This document shows, piece by piece, positions 1 to 5,673 of a stretch of 5,673 nt of DNA. The translations under genes were made by a program, and so were the position numbers. The notes below the pieces were generated by a model that saw only the letters and a program-made list of their open reading frames with translations, ran no database searches and was not told the DNA's origin. How positions within the stretch are numbered: the first letter of the stretch is position 1; every line of letters begins with the position of its first letter. The stretch is taken from assembly GCA_937875035.1 (NCBI GenBank), contig CALNCF010000282.1, positions 1-5,673 of the forward strand. The letters run 5' to 3'. The DNA is from an uncultured Sphingobacteriaceae bacterium (GTDB lineage Bacteria > Bacteroidota > Bacteroidia > Sphingobacteriales > Sphingobacteriaceae).

Positions 1-33
1 GGACTTTTTGATCATGTATGATGTTGTATGTTT

Positions 34-1152
34 CTATCTGAATGCGAAACCGATACCTGCAGAAGCGATCGGGTATTGAGAGAAGGTGTAATCAGCATGC
101 AGGGTGATCACGGCCATCTTCAAACGGAAGCCGGCAGTACCTTTCAGGCCGTTAGCGCCCTTGATATCGAGTGATACCGGGTCGGTGATCGCATCTACCA
201 CGCGTGCGCCGCCGGCATCGAATGTGGTTACCGGGTAATCGCCCGTCATATCCAGTGAAGAATTAGAGCTTCCGTAACCCAGAGAACCGTACACGGTAAG
301 GATCGAGATCTTCTTGGAGATGATCGCTCCGAAAGTGGTTGCCCTGGTGGTTACTTCCAGCTTCTGGTTGTCGTAGGTTGCCGTATTTCCCGGACGGTTC
401 ACATAAGGTGTACCCGATCCGTCTTTATCCGGGCTTACGCTCAGTCCCATGCTGTAGTTAAAGCTGGTATATCCGAAGTAAGCGGAAAGATCGAAAGGAA
501 GGTCCTTCATTCCCGGGATCCATTGTTTAATGTCGTGCTTCACACCGAAGCCCAGGAGGCCAAGCTCTGCTTTATCATTACCAACGGTCATCTTTACCTT
601 AGGTACGAAGCGGATCATCAGGTCGGTGTTTTTATAGATTCCCACACCAAGCTGGGCTACCGGGGCGCCTGAATACGGAACGCCGGTTCCTGCCGGGGAG
701 GCGAAACGGATCACCTCCTGTTGTGTTCCGGTAACAGGGTTGGTTTCGTAGAGGGCATATTCCGGGTTGTTTGTAGGATTCTTTTCACCGGAAACCGTTT
801 GTGCGATCGGACCGGTACCCGGTACGATACGTAATTTATCAAAATTGAGCTTTGACGCGTCGAAGGTCTGGTCGGAGCTTGGTACGAAAGCCGCATTCAG
901 GGAAATGGTCAGATCGAACCCGCCCGATTTATGGGCCTTGGCCGTGTTGAACCATCCGTTGTTCAGTCCGGCGCCAAAGCCTTTAAACACCGGGGAAATG
1001 TATGCTTCTGCCAGCTTGGATCCGTCGGCAGCGCCTGCTTTCAGCATGTCCCCAACCTGTTGTTGAGCGAACGCATGTTCTGATGAAAAGGCTGCAAGTG
1101 CAAGAACCGACATAAATGCCAGCTTCTTTGTGTAGGGTATGTGTAACTTCAT
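34..1152 (-). CDS. DUF6588-like secreted outer-membrane beta-barrel protein
   Basis: This encodes 372 residues with a clear Sec signal peptide: basic n-region (two Lys at 9-10), hydrophobic core 11-22 and a likely signal peptidase I site after AFA at 27-29, so the mature protein starts at Gln30. The mature N-terminus (GDMLKAGAADGSKLAEAYISP, then GWFNTAKAHKSGGFDLT) resembles the Bacteroidota DUF6588 family from memory; that assignment is not verified by a search. The rest is rich in Gly and alternating hydrophobic strands. It ends in a strand rich in Tyr and Phe, with Phe as the penultimate residue before a final Arg, as in outer-membrane barrels. I infer an outer-membrane location; no substrate or role is known to me. 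The start at 1152 is preferred over Met14 because it gives the signal peptide its positive n-region. It is transcribed away from the rluD-like gene and looks monocistronic within the window. The stop is TAG. Confidence 0.85.
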   Translation of the reverse strand: MKLHIPYTKKLAFMSVLALAAFSSEHAFAQQQVGDMLKAGAADGSKLAEAYISPVFKGFGAGLNNGWFNTAKAHKSGGFDLTISLNAAFVPSSDQTFDASKLNFDKLRIVPGTGPIAQTVSGEKNPTNNPEYALYETNPVTGTQQEVIRFASPAGTGVPYSGAPVAQLGVGIYKNTDLMIRFVPKVKMTVGNDKAELGLLGFGVKHDIKQWIPGMKDLPFDLSAYFGYTSFNYSMGLSVSPDKDGSGTPYVNRPGNTATYDNQKLEVTTRATTFGAIISKKISILTVYGSLGYGSSNSSLDMTGDYPVTTFDAGGARVVDAITDPVSLDIKGANGLKGTAGFRLKMAVITLHADYTFSQYPIASAGIGFAFR

Positions 1153-1154
1153 AG

Positions 1155-1170
1155 TTTAATTATAATTAAA
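1155..1170. repeat. Perfect 16-bp AT-only palindrome in the leader of the DUF6588-like gene
   Basis: TTTAATTA followed by TAATTAAA forms an uninterrupted palindrome that ends two bases before the start codon of the minus-strand gene. It contains only A and T. It could be an operator, or simply an unstructured AT-rich translation initiation region of the kind common in this phylum. The symmetry is seen directly; any function is inference. Confidence 0.5.
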
Positions 1171-1235
1171 GGGTTTATGAGTTTATAAATATTCCTTCGT
1201 TCATAAGAGGCCGTTACGGGTCCCGGGTTGCCTGG

Positions 1236-1250
1236 TTCCGTATAACGGAA
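1236..1250. repeat. 15-bp dyad (TTCCGT-ATA-ACGGAA) in the divergent intergenic region
   Basis: Two perfect 6-bp arms, TTCCGT (1236-1241) and ACGGAA (1245-1250), flank ATA. A shorter dyad with the same CCGT/ACGG half-sites, CCGT-T-ACGG, lies about 25 bp to the left at 1211-1219. They sit between the two divergent starts, where a regulator could act on either gene. The short arms make this only suggestive. Confidence 0.4.
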
Positions 1251-1290
1251 ATAAAGGTCTGCTTTTTTTGGACTTAAAACAATCCCACTG

Positions 1291-1313
1291 AATGGGTATT
1301 TTGAATACCCATT
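1291..1313. promoter_or_regulatory. Perfect 10-3-10 palindrome, candidate operator of the rluD-like gene
   Basis: AATGGGTATT (1291-1300) is followed by TTG and then its exact reverse complement AATACCCATT (1304-1313). The right arm ends 21 bp before the TATATTTG promoter box, so it touches the place where the upstream promoter element should lie. No gene precedes it on the plus strand and it has no following T-run, so an intrinsic terminator is unlikely. A binding site for a dimeric regulator is the simplest reading. The palindrome is seen directly; the regulatory role is inferred and the regulator is unknown. Confidence 0.5.
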
Positions 1314-1334
1314 AGTACGGACAGAAAAAGGATT

Positions 1335-1342
1335 TATATTTG
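1335..1342 (+). promoter_or_regulatory. Bacteroidota-type -7 box TATATTTG for the rluD-like gene
   Basis: TATATTTG matches the TAnnTTTG consensus recognised by the Bacteroidota primary sigma factor. Nineteen bases upstream is TTAG (1312-1315), a weak candidate for the TTTG-like -33 element. Only four bases separate the box from the ATG at 1347. With the usual spacing to the transcription start, the mRNA would have almost no leader, or would begin inside the first codons and use the in-frame ATG at 1353. Confidence 0.65.
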
Positions 1343-1346
1343 CGGC

Positions 1347-2381
1347 ATGTCAATGGAAGAAGAAATCAGGGATCAGGAAGAACAGGATCTGTACGAACAT
1401 TTCAGGTTAACAGTAGATAAGGGGCAGTCGTTGCTCCGGATCGATAAGTTCCTGATGAACAGGATCGAGAATGCTTCCCGGAACCGGATCCAGCATGCGG
1501 CCGACGCGGGGAATATCCTCGTGAACGACAAAGCGGTGAAGTCGAGCTACCGGGTAAAGCCGCTCGACGTGATCTCCATTGTGCTCCCGCATCCTCCGCG
1601 CGATACGGAGATCTACCCGGAGAATATCCCATTGGATATTGTATATGAAGACGATGACCTGATGATCATCAACAAACCCGCCGGCATGGTGGTGCACCCG
1701 GGCTATAATAATTATACAGGCACCCTCGTACATGGGCTGGCCTATCATTTCCAGGGTCTGCCGAACCTGCAGGGGAATGTTTCCCGTCCCGGACTGGTGC
1801 ACCGCATCGACAAGGATACCTCGGGCCTGCTGGTGATCAGCAAGAATGAGATGGCCATTACACACCTGGCACGCCAGTTCTTCGATCACAGCATCACCCG
1901 TAAATACATTGCCCTGGTCTGGGGTGATATTGAGCAGGACGGCACCGTGACGGGTTATATAGGCAGGAGCCTGAAAGATCGCCGTGTTCAGGATGTGTAC
2001 GATTCGGAAGACAACGGCAAATGGTCGGTTACCCATTACAAGGTGCTCGAACGGATGCATTATGTTACCCTGATCGAGTGCCAGTTAGAAACGGGGCGTA
2101 CCCACCAGATCCGTGCGCACATGCAGCACATCGGTCACCCGCTTTTTAACGACGCCACCTACGGCGGTGATAAGATTTTAAAAGGAACTTCGTTCACTAA
2201 ATACAAACAGTATGTCGATAACTGTTTTGCCATGTGCCCGCGGCAGGCGCTGCACGCGGCTACCCTTGGCTTTATTCACCCGTCGACGAAAGAGTACATG
2301 CAGTTCGATGCTGAGATTCCGCAGGATATGGCTTCGGTGATCGAGAAATGGCGACAGTACTCCAGGCTGCAGCAGGTATAA
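1347..2381 (+). CDS. rluD: RluA/RluD-family 23S rRNA pseudouridine synthase
   Basis: The 344-residue protein isomerises uridine to pseudouridine in RNA. The family member RluD acts on helix 69 of 23S rRNA; that substrate is inferred here from overall resemblance. An N-terminal S4 RNA-binding domain spans about residues 30-80 (LRIDKFL, then GNILVND). The catalytic domain follows, opening with IINKPAGMVVHPG (107-119). The signature HRIDKDTSG at 152-160 contains the catalytic Asp155. Tyr187 in RKYIALVWG and LETGRTHQIRAH (247-258) complete the active-site motifs, followed by GHPLFNDATYGG. Length is close to that of E. coli RluD, slightly longer because of an acidic N-terminal tail (residues 3-17). 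The start at 1347 is taken because it is the first ATG, but the ATG at 1353 is also possible given the very close promoter box. The family is certain; the exact RNA target is less so, and RluC-like or other RluA-type specificity cannot be excluded. Confidence 0.93.
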   Translation: MSMEEEIRDQEEQDLYEHFRLTVDKGQSLLRIDKFLMNRIENASRNRIQHAADAGNILVNDKAVKSSYRVKPLDVISIVLPHPPRDTEIYPENIPLDIVYEDDDLMIINKPAGMVVHPGYNNYTGTLVHGLAYHFQGLPNLQGNVSRPGLVHRIDKDTSGLLVISKNEMAITHLARQFFDHSITRKYIALVWGDIEQDGTVTGYIGRSLKDRRVQDVYDSEDNGKWSVTHYKVLERMHYVTLIECQLETGRTHQIRAHMQHIGHPLFNDATYGGDKILKGTSFTKYKQYVDNCFAMCPRQALHAATLGFIHPSTKEYMQFDAEIPQDMASVIEKWRQYSRLQQV

Positions 2382-2432
2382 TTCCCGCGCCGTCATTGTA
2401 ATTTTTTTCATCCACCTAATACCATAGTCGCT

Positions 2433-3263
2433 TTGAATTTCATCAGCTTAAACGGACAAATACATAACCACGACGACTTGCTGTTCAGTATGCACAACCG
2501 CGCTTTCCGCTATGGCGACGGCCTGTTCGAATCGATGCGTATGAGTGATGGCCGGATCCGTTTCCTGGATATGCATGCCGAACGTTTACAGGCCGGGATG
2601 AAAGCCCTGCGCTTTACCAATGCCGAATCGCTCAACGCCGGGCTGATCGAAGCAGAGGTGGCAGGTCTTGCCCGTAAGAACAAGATCTTTAAGGAAGCGC
2701 GCATCCGTTTAACGGTGTTCCGTAATGATGGCGGCTTGTATTCACCGGTCAAGAATACCTATTCAAGCCTGATCGAGATTTATCCCCTGGAGCATGGCTA
2801 CCAGTGGAGCCGTAAAGGGCTGATCATCGATGTGTATGATGAGGTGCGTAAAGACTATGGACTTCTATCCGGCTTTAAAACCAATAACAGCCTGGCCTAT
2901 GTGCTGGCCGGGATCTATAAGACGGAGAAGCGGGTCGATGAGTGCGTGGTGCTGAATTCTGCCGGGAATATGGTAGAAGCGACCACATCTAATCTCTTCC
3001 TTGTGAAGAATAAAGAGATCTTTACACCTGCCTTATCCGAGGGTTGTGTGGATGGAACTATGCGTAAGGTCGTGATCCAGATGGCCCGAGAGCTTTCCAT
3101 TCCCCTGCACCAGGCAAGGCTTAAGCCCGAACATTTACAGGCTGCCGACGAGATCTTCCTGAGCAATGCCGTACATGGCATTCAATGGGTAGTGGGTTTG
3201 GGCGAAAAGCGTTTTTACAGCAAGATCACCCGCCAGCTGTTCGATCGTTTGCTTACCATCTGA
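2433..3263 (+). CDS. Class IV PLP-dependent aminotransferase (BCAT / aminodeoxychorismate lyase fold)
   Basis: This encodes 276 residues of fold-type IV PLP enzyme, the superfamily of branched-chain aminotransferase, D-amino-acid aminotransferase and 4-amino-4-deoxychorismate lyase (PabC). Near the N-terminus is NRAFRYGDGLFES (22-34). Lys149 in GFKTNNSLAY is the expected Schiff-base lysine. GNMVEATTSNLF (178-189) carries the conserved Glu and the Thr/Ser that hold the cofactor, and EGCVDGTMR is the usual C-terminal loop. The size fits PabC or D-aminotransferases (about 270-290) better than long BCATs (over 300), but specificity cannot be read from sequence alone, so no symbol is given. The start is TTG: no ATG or GTG lies in frame between the preceding stop and this codon, and the next ATG (residue 20) would remove the conserved first strand (ISLNGQI). 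It follows the rluD-like gene by 51 bp with no clear promoter, so co-transcription is likely. Its 3' end overlaps fmt. Confidence 0.88.
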   Translation: MNFISLNGQIHNHDDLLFSMHNRAFRYGDGLFESMRMSDGRIRFLDMHAERLQAGMKALRFTNAESLNAGLIEAEVAGLARKNKIFKEARIRLTVFRNDGGLYSPVKNTYSSLIEIYPLEHGYQWSRKGLIIDVYDEVRKDYGLLSGFKTNNSLAYVLAGIYKTEKRVDECVVLNSAGNMVEATTSNLFLVKNKEIFTPALSEGCVDGTMRKVVIQMARELSIPLHQARLKPEHLQAADEIFLSNAVHGIQWVVGLGEKRFYSKITRQLFDRLLTI

Positions 3264-4170
3264 AACCACGCAGAAACTCCGTGGCATTCATCCGTTTTTT
3301 TCCCTCCAGTTGTATCTCTTCCAGTTGCAGGTAACCCTGGGGCAGGGCTACATGGAAATAATTTTTTCCGTCGGATAAAAATGTTCCGGCGGCTTCCACG
3401 GGTGTACCGTATAGCTTAGAGGCTTTGAAGATCTTCAGTCCCAATCCCCTGAATTCTGTAAAGGCTGTAGGGTACGGGCTTAGCCCCCGGATATGATCGT
3501 GCACCTCATCCAGGCTTTTGCTCCAGTCGATCCGGCAGTCTTCTTTAAAGATCTTAGGCGCGTGTTTCAGGGTTTCGCCCGGCAGGAGATCATCCTGGGG
3601 TACTTCCTTACAGGTATTATTTTCGATGGCCTGTACGGTTTTCAGTACAAGATCTCTGCCCGTTTCCATCAGCTTGTCGTGCAGCTCGCCGGCCGTCTCA
3701 TTCTCACCGATGCTTACTTTTTTCTGGAACAGAATATTACCCGTATCGATCTCATGTTGCAGGAAGAAGGTGGTAACACCTGATTCCTTTTCACCATTCA
3801 TCACCGCCCAGTTAATAGGAGCAGCGCCCCGGTATTGCGGCAGGAGCGAGGCATGCAGGTTGAAGGTGCCTTTGGGCGGCATGTTCCATACCACCTCGGG
3901 CAGCATACGGAACGCAACCACGATCTGCAGGTCGGCTTTCAGCTCTTGGAGAGTCTGTATGAATTCCGGTGATTTGAGCTTTTCCGGTTGAAGAATGCGC
4001 AACTCTTTTTCACGCGCGTATTTCTTTACTGCCGACTCCGACAGCTTTTGTCCGCGCCCTGCGGGCTTGTCGGGCGCGGTTACCACGGCGGCTATATCGT
4101 AGCCGTTCTGTACCAGTATATCTAAGGAGGCCACCGCGAAATCGGGTGTACCCATAAAAATGATCTTCAT
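3253..4170 (-). CDS. fmt: Methionyl-tRNA formyltransferase
   Basis: Fmt transfers a formyl group from 10-formyltetrahydrofolate to Met-tRNA(fMet) in the cytoplasm, making the initiator tRNA. The 305 residues are close to the usual 310-315. The N-terminal Rossmann domain starts with MKIIFMGTPDFAV and contains TAPDKPAGRGQKL (31-43), the loop region involved in tRNA recognition in this family. Catalytic residues are visible: Asn104 and His106 in FNLHASLLPQYRGAAP, which includes the SLLP folate-binding motif at 108-111, and Asp142 in HEIDTGNIL. The C-terminal OB-like tRNA-binding domain covers about 205-305. The ATG overlaps the TGA of namZ by four bases (4167-4170), so translation is probably coupled to the upstream gene. 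The 3' end overlaps the convergent aminotransferase gene by 11 bp. All key residues are present and nothing suggests decay. Confidence 0.97.
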   Translation of the reverse strand: MKIIFMGTPDFAVASLDILVQNGYDIAAVVTAPDKPAGRGQKLSESAVKKYAREKELRILQPEKLKSPEFIQTLQELKADLQIVVAFRMLPEVVWNMPPKGTFNLHASLLPQYRGAAPINWAVMNGEKESGVTTFFLQHEIDTGNILFQKKVSIGENETAGELHDKLMETGRDLVLKTVQAIENNTCKEVPQDDLLPGETLKHAPKIFKEDCRIDWSKSLDEVHDHIRGLSPYPTAFTEFRGLGLKIFKASKLYGTPVEAAGTFLSDGKNYFHVALPQGYLQLEEIQLEGKKRMNATEFLRGFRW

Positions 4171-5384
4171 CTCTGCTCGTTGGTAAAGGGTATCCTGATC
4201 CTGCCGCCTTTATACAATAAATATTTCTTGCGCGTTTTGCGGAAATTTTCCAGGCCTTCTGCCCAGGTCGCGCGAATCTCATCTTCTGTGTTTCCTTCTA
4301 TGATCTGCTGGCGAAGCTCGTTGGTCCCGCTTAATTTTTCAAAATAGCTGTTGAAGAATTTTTCTTTATCAGGATAGCTCTTGTACAGCTCCAGCAGCCA
4401 GCCCAGGTGGATCTGCCTGCTTTCGTACAGCGCCTGCATATCTACCTTGCGCAGGTCAAGCCCGTAGCAGTCCTGGCCCAGCATCGGCGGGTTCTTGCTC
4501 ATCCCCTGGATACTCTCCGGCCTGAATACAAGCGGGTATTTCCCTCTTAAAACAGGACTGCCTACCGCGCAGAAAGGGAAATAGGTTCCCCTGCCTACGC
4601 TCAGCTCCGTTCCCTCGAAAAAGCAGGTAGAGGGGTAGAGGTAAATGGATTCGATGCTGGGCAGGTTGGGAGAGGGCTTCACCTTCGGCACATAGGCTTT
4701 GCGATGGTTGTAGAATTTATTTTTTACAATGAAGAGCTTGCATTGCACACTGTCTTTCAGCCAGTGCTCCCCGTTGATCATCAGCGCGTATTCGGCCATG
4801 GTCATGCCATGTACGACCGGGATCGGGTGCATGCCCACGAACGACTGATGCTCCTTTTCCATAATAGGGCCATCCACAAAGTGGCCGTTGGGATTGGGGC
4901 GGTCGAGCACAACAAGCTCGATGTGCTGTTCAGCGCAGGCTTCCATCACGTAATGCAGGGTGGAGATATAGGTGAAGAATCTTGTACCTACATCCTGTAT
5001 ATCGAACACGACCAGGTCTATATCCTTCAGGTCCTGCGTGCCTGGCTTCTTATGCGTACCGTATAGGGAGATCACCGGAATCCCGGTTTTCTTATCGGTA
5101 GTGTTCTCTATTTTTTCACCGGCATCGGCCAGGCCCCTGAAGCCATGCTCGGGTGCAAAGATCTTTTCAACCCGGATCCCCAGGCTCAGCAGGCTGTCGA
5201 CCAGGTGCGTCTTCCCGATCATCGAGGTAGGGTTTACCACGAGGGCTACCTTTTTGTTTTGCAGGTGACCGATGTATTGCGCGGTCTGCTCTGCGGCCGG
5301 TATGGCCGGGGCGGTCTTGCGTCCGTCGTCCGCGCGGAGCGTAGTGACGATGGCCATGCATAGAATAAGAAGAAGCTTTCTCAT
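4167..5384 (-). CDS. namZ: Exo-beta-N-acetylmuramidase NamZ (DUF1343, GH171)
   Basis: This is a DUF1343 protein, the YbbC/NamZ family. Characterised members remove MurNAc from the non-reducing end of peptidoglycan fragments (glycoside hydrolase family 171). With the start at 5384 it has 405 residues and a Sec signal peptide (MRKLLLILCMAIVTTLRA, cleavage likely after Ala18), so it should act in the periplasm. Cys9 lies too early and outside a proper lipobox. Family motifs in order are VNPTS (50-54), FAPEHGFRGLADAGE (76-90) with a conserved Glu-His, FDIQDVGTRFFTYISTL (127-143), LDRPNPNG (160-167), HGMTMAEYA (192-200) and PSPNLPSIES (237-246), then FFEGTELSVGRGT (255-267). An in-frame ATG at 5426 would add 14 residues before the signal peptide. 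I reject it because the added segment spoils the signal and a promoter-like box lies just before 5384. fmt follows with a 4-bp overlap. Family certain; enzymatic activity inferred by homology. Confidence 0.9.
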   Translation of the reverse strand: MRKLLLILCMAIVTTLRADDGRKTAPAIPAAEQTAQYIGHLQNKKVALVVNPTSMIGKTHLVDSLLSLGIRVEKIFAPEHGFRGLADAGEKIENTTDKKTGIPVISLYGTHKKPGTQDLKDIDLVVFDIQDVGTRFFTYISTLHYVMEACAEQHIELVVLDRPNPNGHFVDGPIMEKEHQSFVGMHPIPVVHGMTMAEYALMINGEHWLKDSVQCKLFIVKNKFYNHRKAYVPKVKPSPNLPSIESIYLYPSTCFFEGTELSVGRGTYFPFCAVGSPVLRGKYPLVFRPESIQGMSKNPPMLGQDCYGLDLRKVDMQALYESRQIHLGWLLELYKSYPDKEKFFNSYFEKLSGTNELRQQIIEGNTEDEIRATWAEGLENFRKTRKKYLLYKGGRIRIPFTNEQR

Positions 5385-5388
5385 GTTG

Positions 5389-5396
5389 CAAATTAA
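5389..5396 (-). promoter_or_regulatory. Candidate -7 box (TTAATTTG) for namZ-fmt
   Basis: Read on the minus strand, TTAATTTG differs from TAnnTTTG at one position. It lies four bases before the chosen namZ ATG, the same distance as the TATATTTG box of the rluD-like gene. I see no convincing -33 TTG at the expected distance, so confidence is limited. If real, it supports the start at 5384, since the ATG at 5426 would lie upstream of transcription. Confidence 0.4.
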
Positions 5397-5447
5397 CGAT
5401 TTTTTAAACGTATAAAATTTGCACATTTGTATGAAACGATCATCCTT

Positions 5448-5673
5448 TTGAACTTCGAATTATTTTTAGCTAAACGGATCACCCTGCGCTCGGAACGTAC
5501 ATTTTCCAAGCTGATCGTGCGCATTGCCATTACAGGCATTGCCCTCGGGCTGGCAGTGATGATCATTGCGCTGGCGGTGGTTTCGGGTTTTAAATCGGCG
5601 ATCAAGGATAAGATCTACGGTTTCGCCGGGCATGTGCAGATCCGCAAGGTCGATCTGAACAATACACCTCAGA
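5448..5673 (+). CDS. FtsX-like ABC transporter permease, LolC/LolE type (5' part only)
   Basis: The first 75 codons are present; the gene continues past the window. The translated start is MNFELFLAKRITLRSERTFS, a short cytoplasmic N-terminus. One transmembrane helix follows at about residues 22-47 (IAITGIALGLAVMIIALAV). Then VSGFKSAIKDKIYGFAGHVQI (45-65) matches the start of the periplasmic domain in LolC/LolE permeases, which extract lipoproteins from the inner membrane for transport to the outer membrane. In Bacteroidota such single permeases are often annotated only as FtsX-like, so the substrate is unproven. The start is TTG at 5448. The ATG at 5431 is in another frame and stops after six codons, and the first in-frame ATG is Met38 inside the helix. 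A TTG at 5427 is an alternative that would add seven residues. It is transcribed divergently from namZ across 63 bp. The weak -7-like CACATTTG (5422-5429) could be its promoter. Confidence 0.88.
   Translation, partial: MNFELFLAKRITLRSERTFSKLIVRIAITGIALGLAVMIIALAVVSGFKSAIKDKIYGFAGHVQIRKVDLNNTPQ

Noticed and set aside
11..22. ATCAT-GT-ATGAT dyad just after the DUF6588-like stop, considered as its terminator
   Set aside because: The stem is only 5 bp and, on the minus strand, it is followed by an A-run rather than a T-run. The window ends too soon to look further.
1407..2060. A 217-codon open frame on the minus strand opposite the rluD-like gene
   Set aside because: It lies wholly within a gene with complete family motifs, its translation has no recognisable domain, and its composition is that expected of the reverse complement.
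3266..3301. Stem CCACG...CGTGG (3266-3284) with a T7 run at 3295-3301, a possible terminator for the plus-strand operon
   Set aside because: The stem is only 5 bp with a 9-base loop, and 10 bases separate it from the T-run, so it does not fit an intrinsic terminator. It also lies in fmt coding sequence.
3518..3991. A 157-codon plus-strand open frame opposite fmt
   Set aside because: It is a shadow of fmt, which has all catalytic residues in the other strand; the translation is low in recognisable motifs and rich in Ser, Arg and Cys.
5294..5308. CGGCC-GGTAT-GGCCG inverted repeat in the early namZ coding region
   Set aside because: Five-base GC arms in GC-rich coding sequence are expected by chance, and it has no relation to a start or stop.
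5385..5426. In-frame N-terminal extension of namZ to the ATG at 5426
   Set aside because: The 14 extra residues precede an otherwise ideal signal peptide, and the promoter-like TTAATTTG would fall inside the coding region.
5431..5451. ATG at 5431 as the permease start
   Set aside because: It is in another frame and reaches TGA after six codons. The conserved MNFELFLAKR start is reached only from the TTG at 5448, or a TTG further upstream.

Overview
The window looks like chromosomal DNA from a member of the Bacteroidota, most likely near the Chitinophagaceae; the exact lineage is an inference. The reasons are a TAnnTTTG promoter box (TATATTTG) just upstream of a start codon, the lack of clear Shine-Dalgarno sites, and the gene set: a DUF6588-like secreted protein, a DUF1343/NamZ muramidase, a class IV aminotransferase and a LolC/E-type FtsX permease. 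Base composition appears moderate, roughly half G+C, with AT-rich gaps between genes. I see no insertion sequence, CRISPR array, tRNA, rRNA or phage gene.

Layout. 34-1152 (-) encodes a secreted, probably outer-membrane beta-barrel protein of the DUF6588 type. The 194-bp divergent gap 1153-1346 holds three dyad symmetries and a promoter box. 1347-2381 (+) is an RluA/RluD-family pseudouridine synthase, followed after 51 bp by a class IV PLP aminotransferase that starts with TTG (2433-3263, +). Its last 11 bp overlap tail-to-tail with fmt (3253-4170, -). fmt is the second gene of a minus-strand pair with namZ (DUF1343, GH171 exo-muramidase; start chosen at 5384). The two genes share a 4-bp ATGA overlap. 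A 63-bp divergent gap separates namZ from the first 75 codons of an FtsX-like permease that also starts with TTG (5448) and runs off the right edge.

How the genes fit together. Most are housekeeping: rRNA modification (RluD-like), amino-acid or folate-related PLP chemistry (aminotransferase), initiator-tRNA formylation (Fmt), peptidoglycan-fragment turnover (NamZ) and envelope lipoprotein or substrate export (permease). The rluD-aminotransferase and namZ-fmt pairs look like two short convergent operons. No shared pathway is evident, and I find no convincing new multi-gene system. The most notable unexplained structure is the set of dyads in 1153-1346, above all the perfect 10-3-10 palindrome at 1291-1313 next to the rluD-like promoter.
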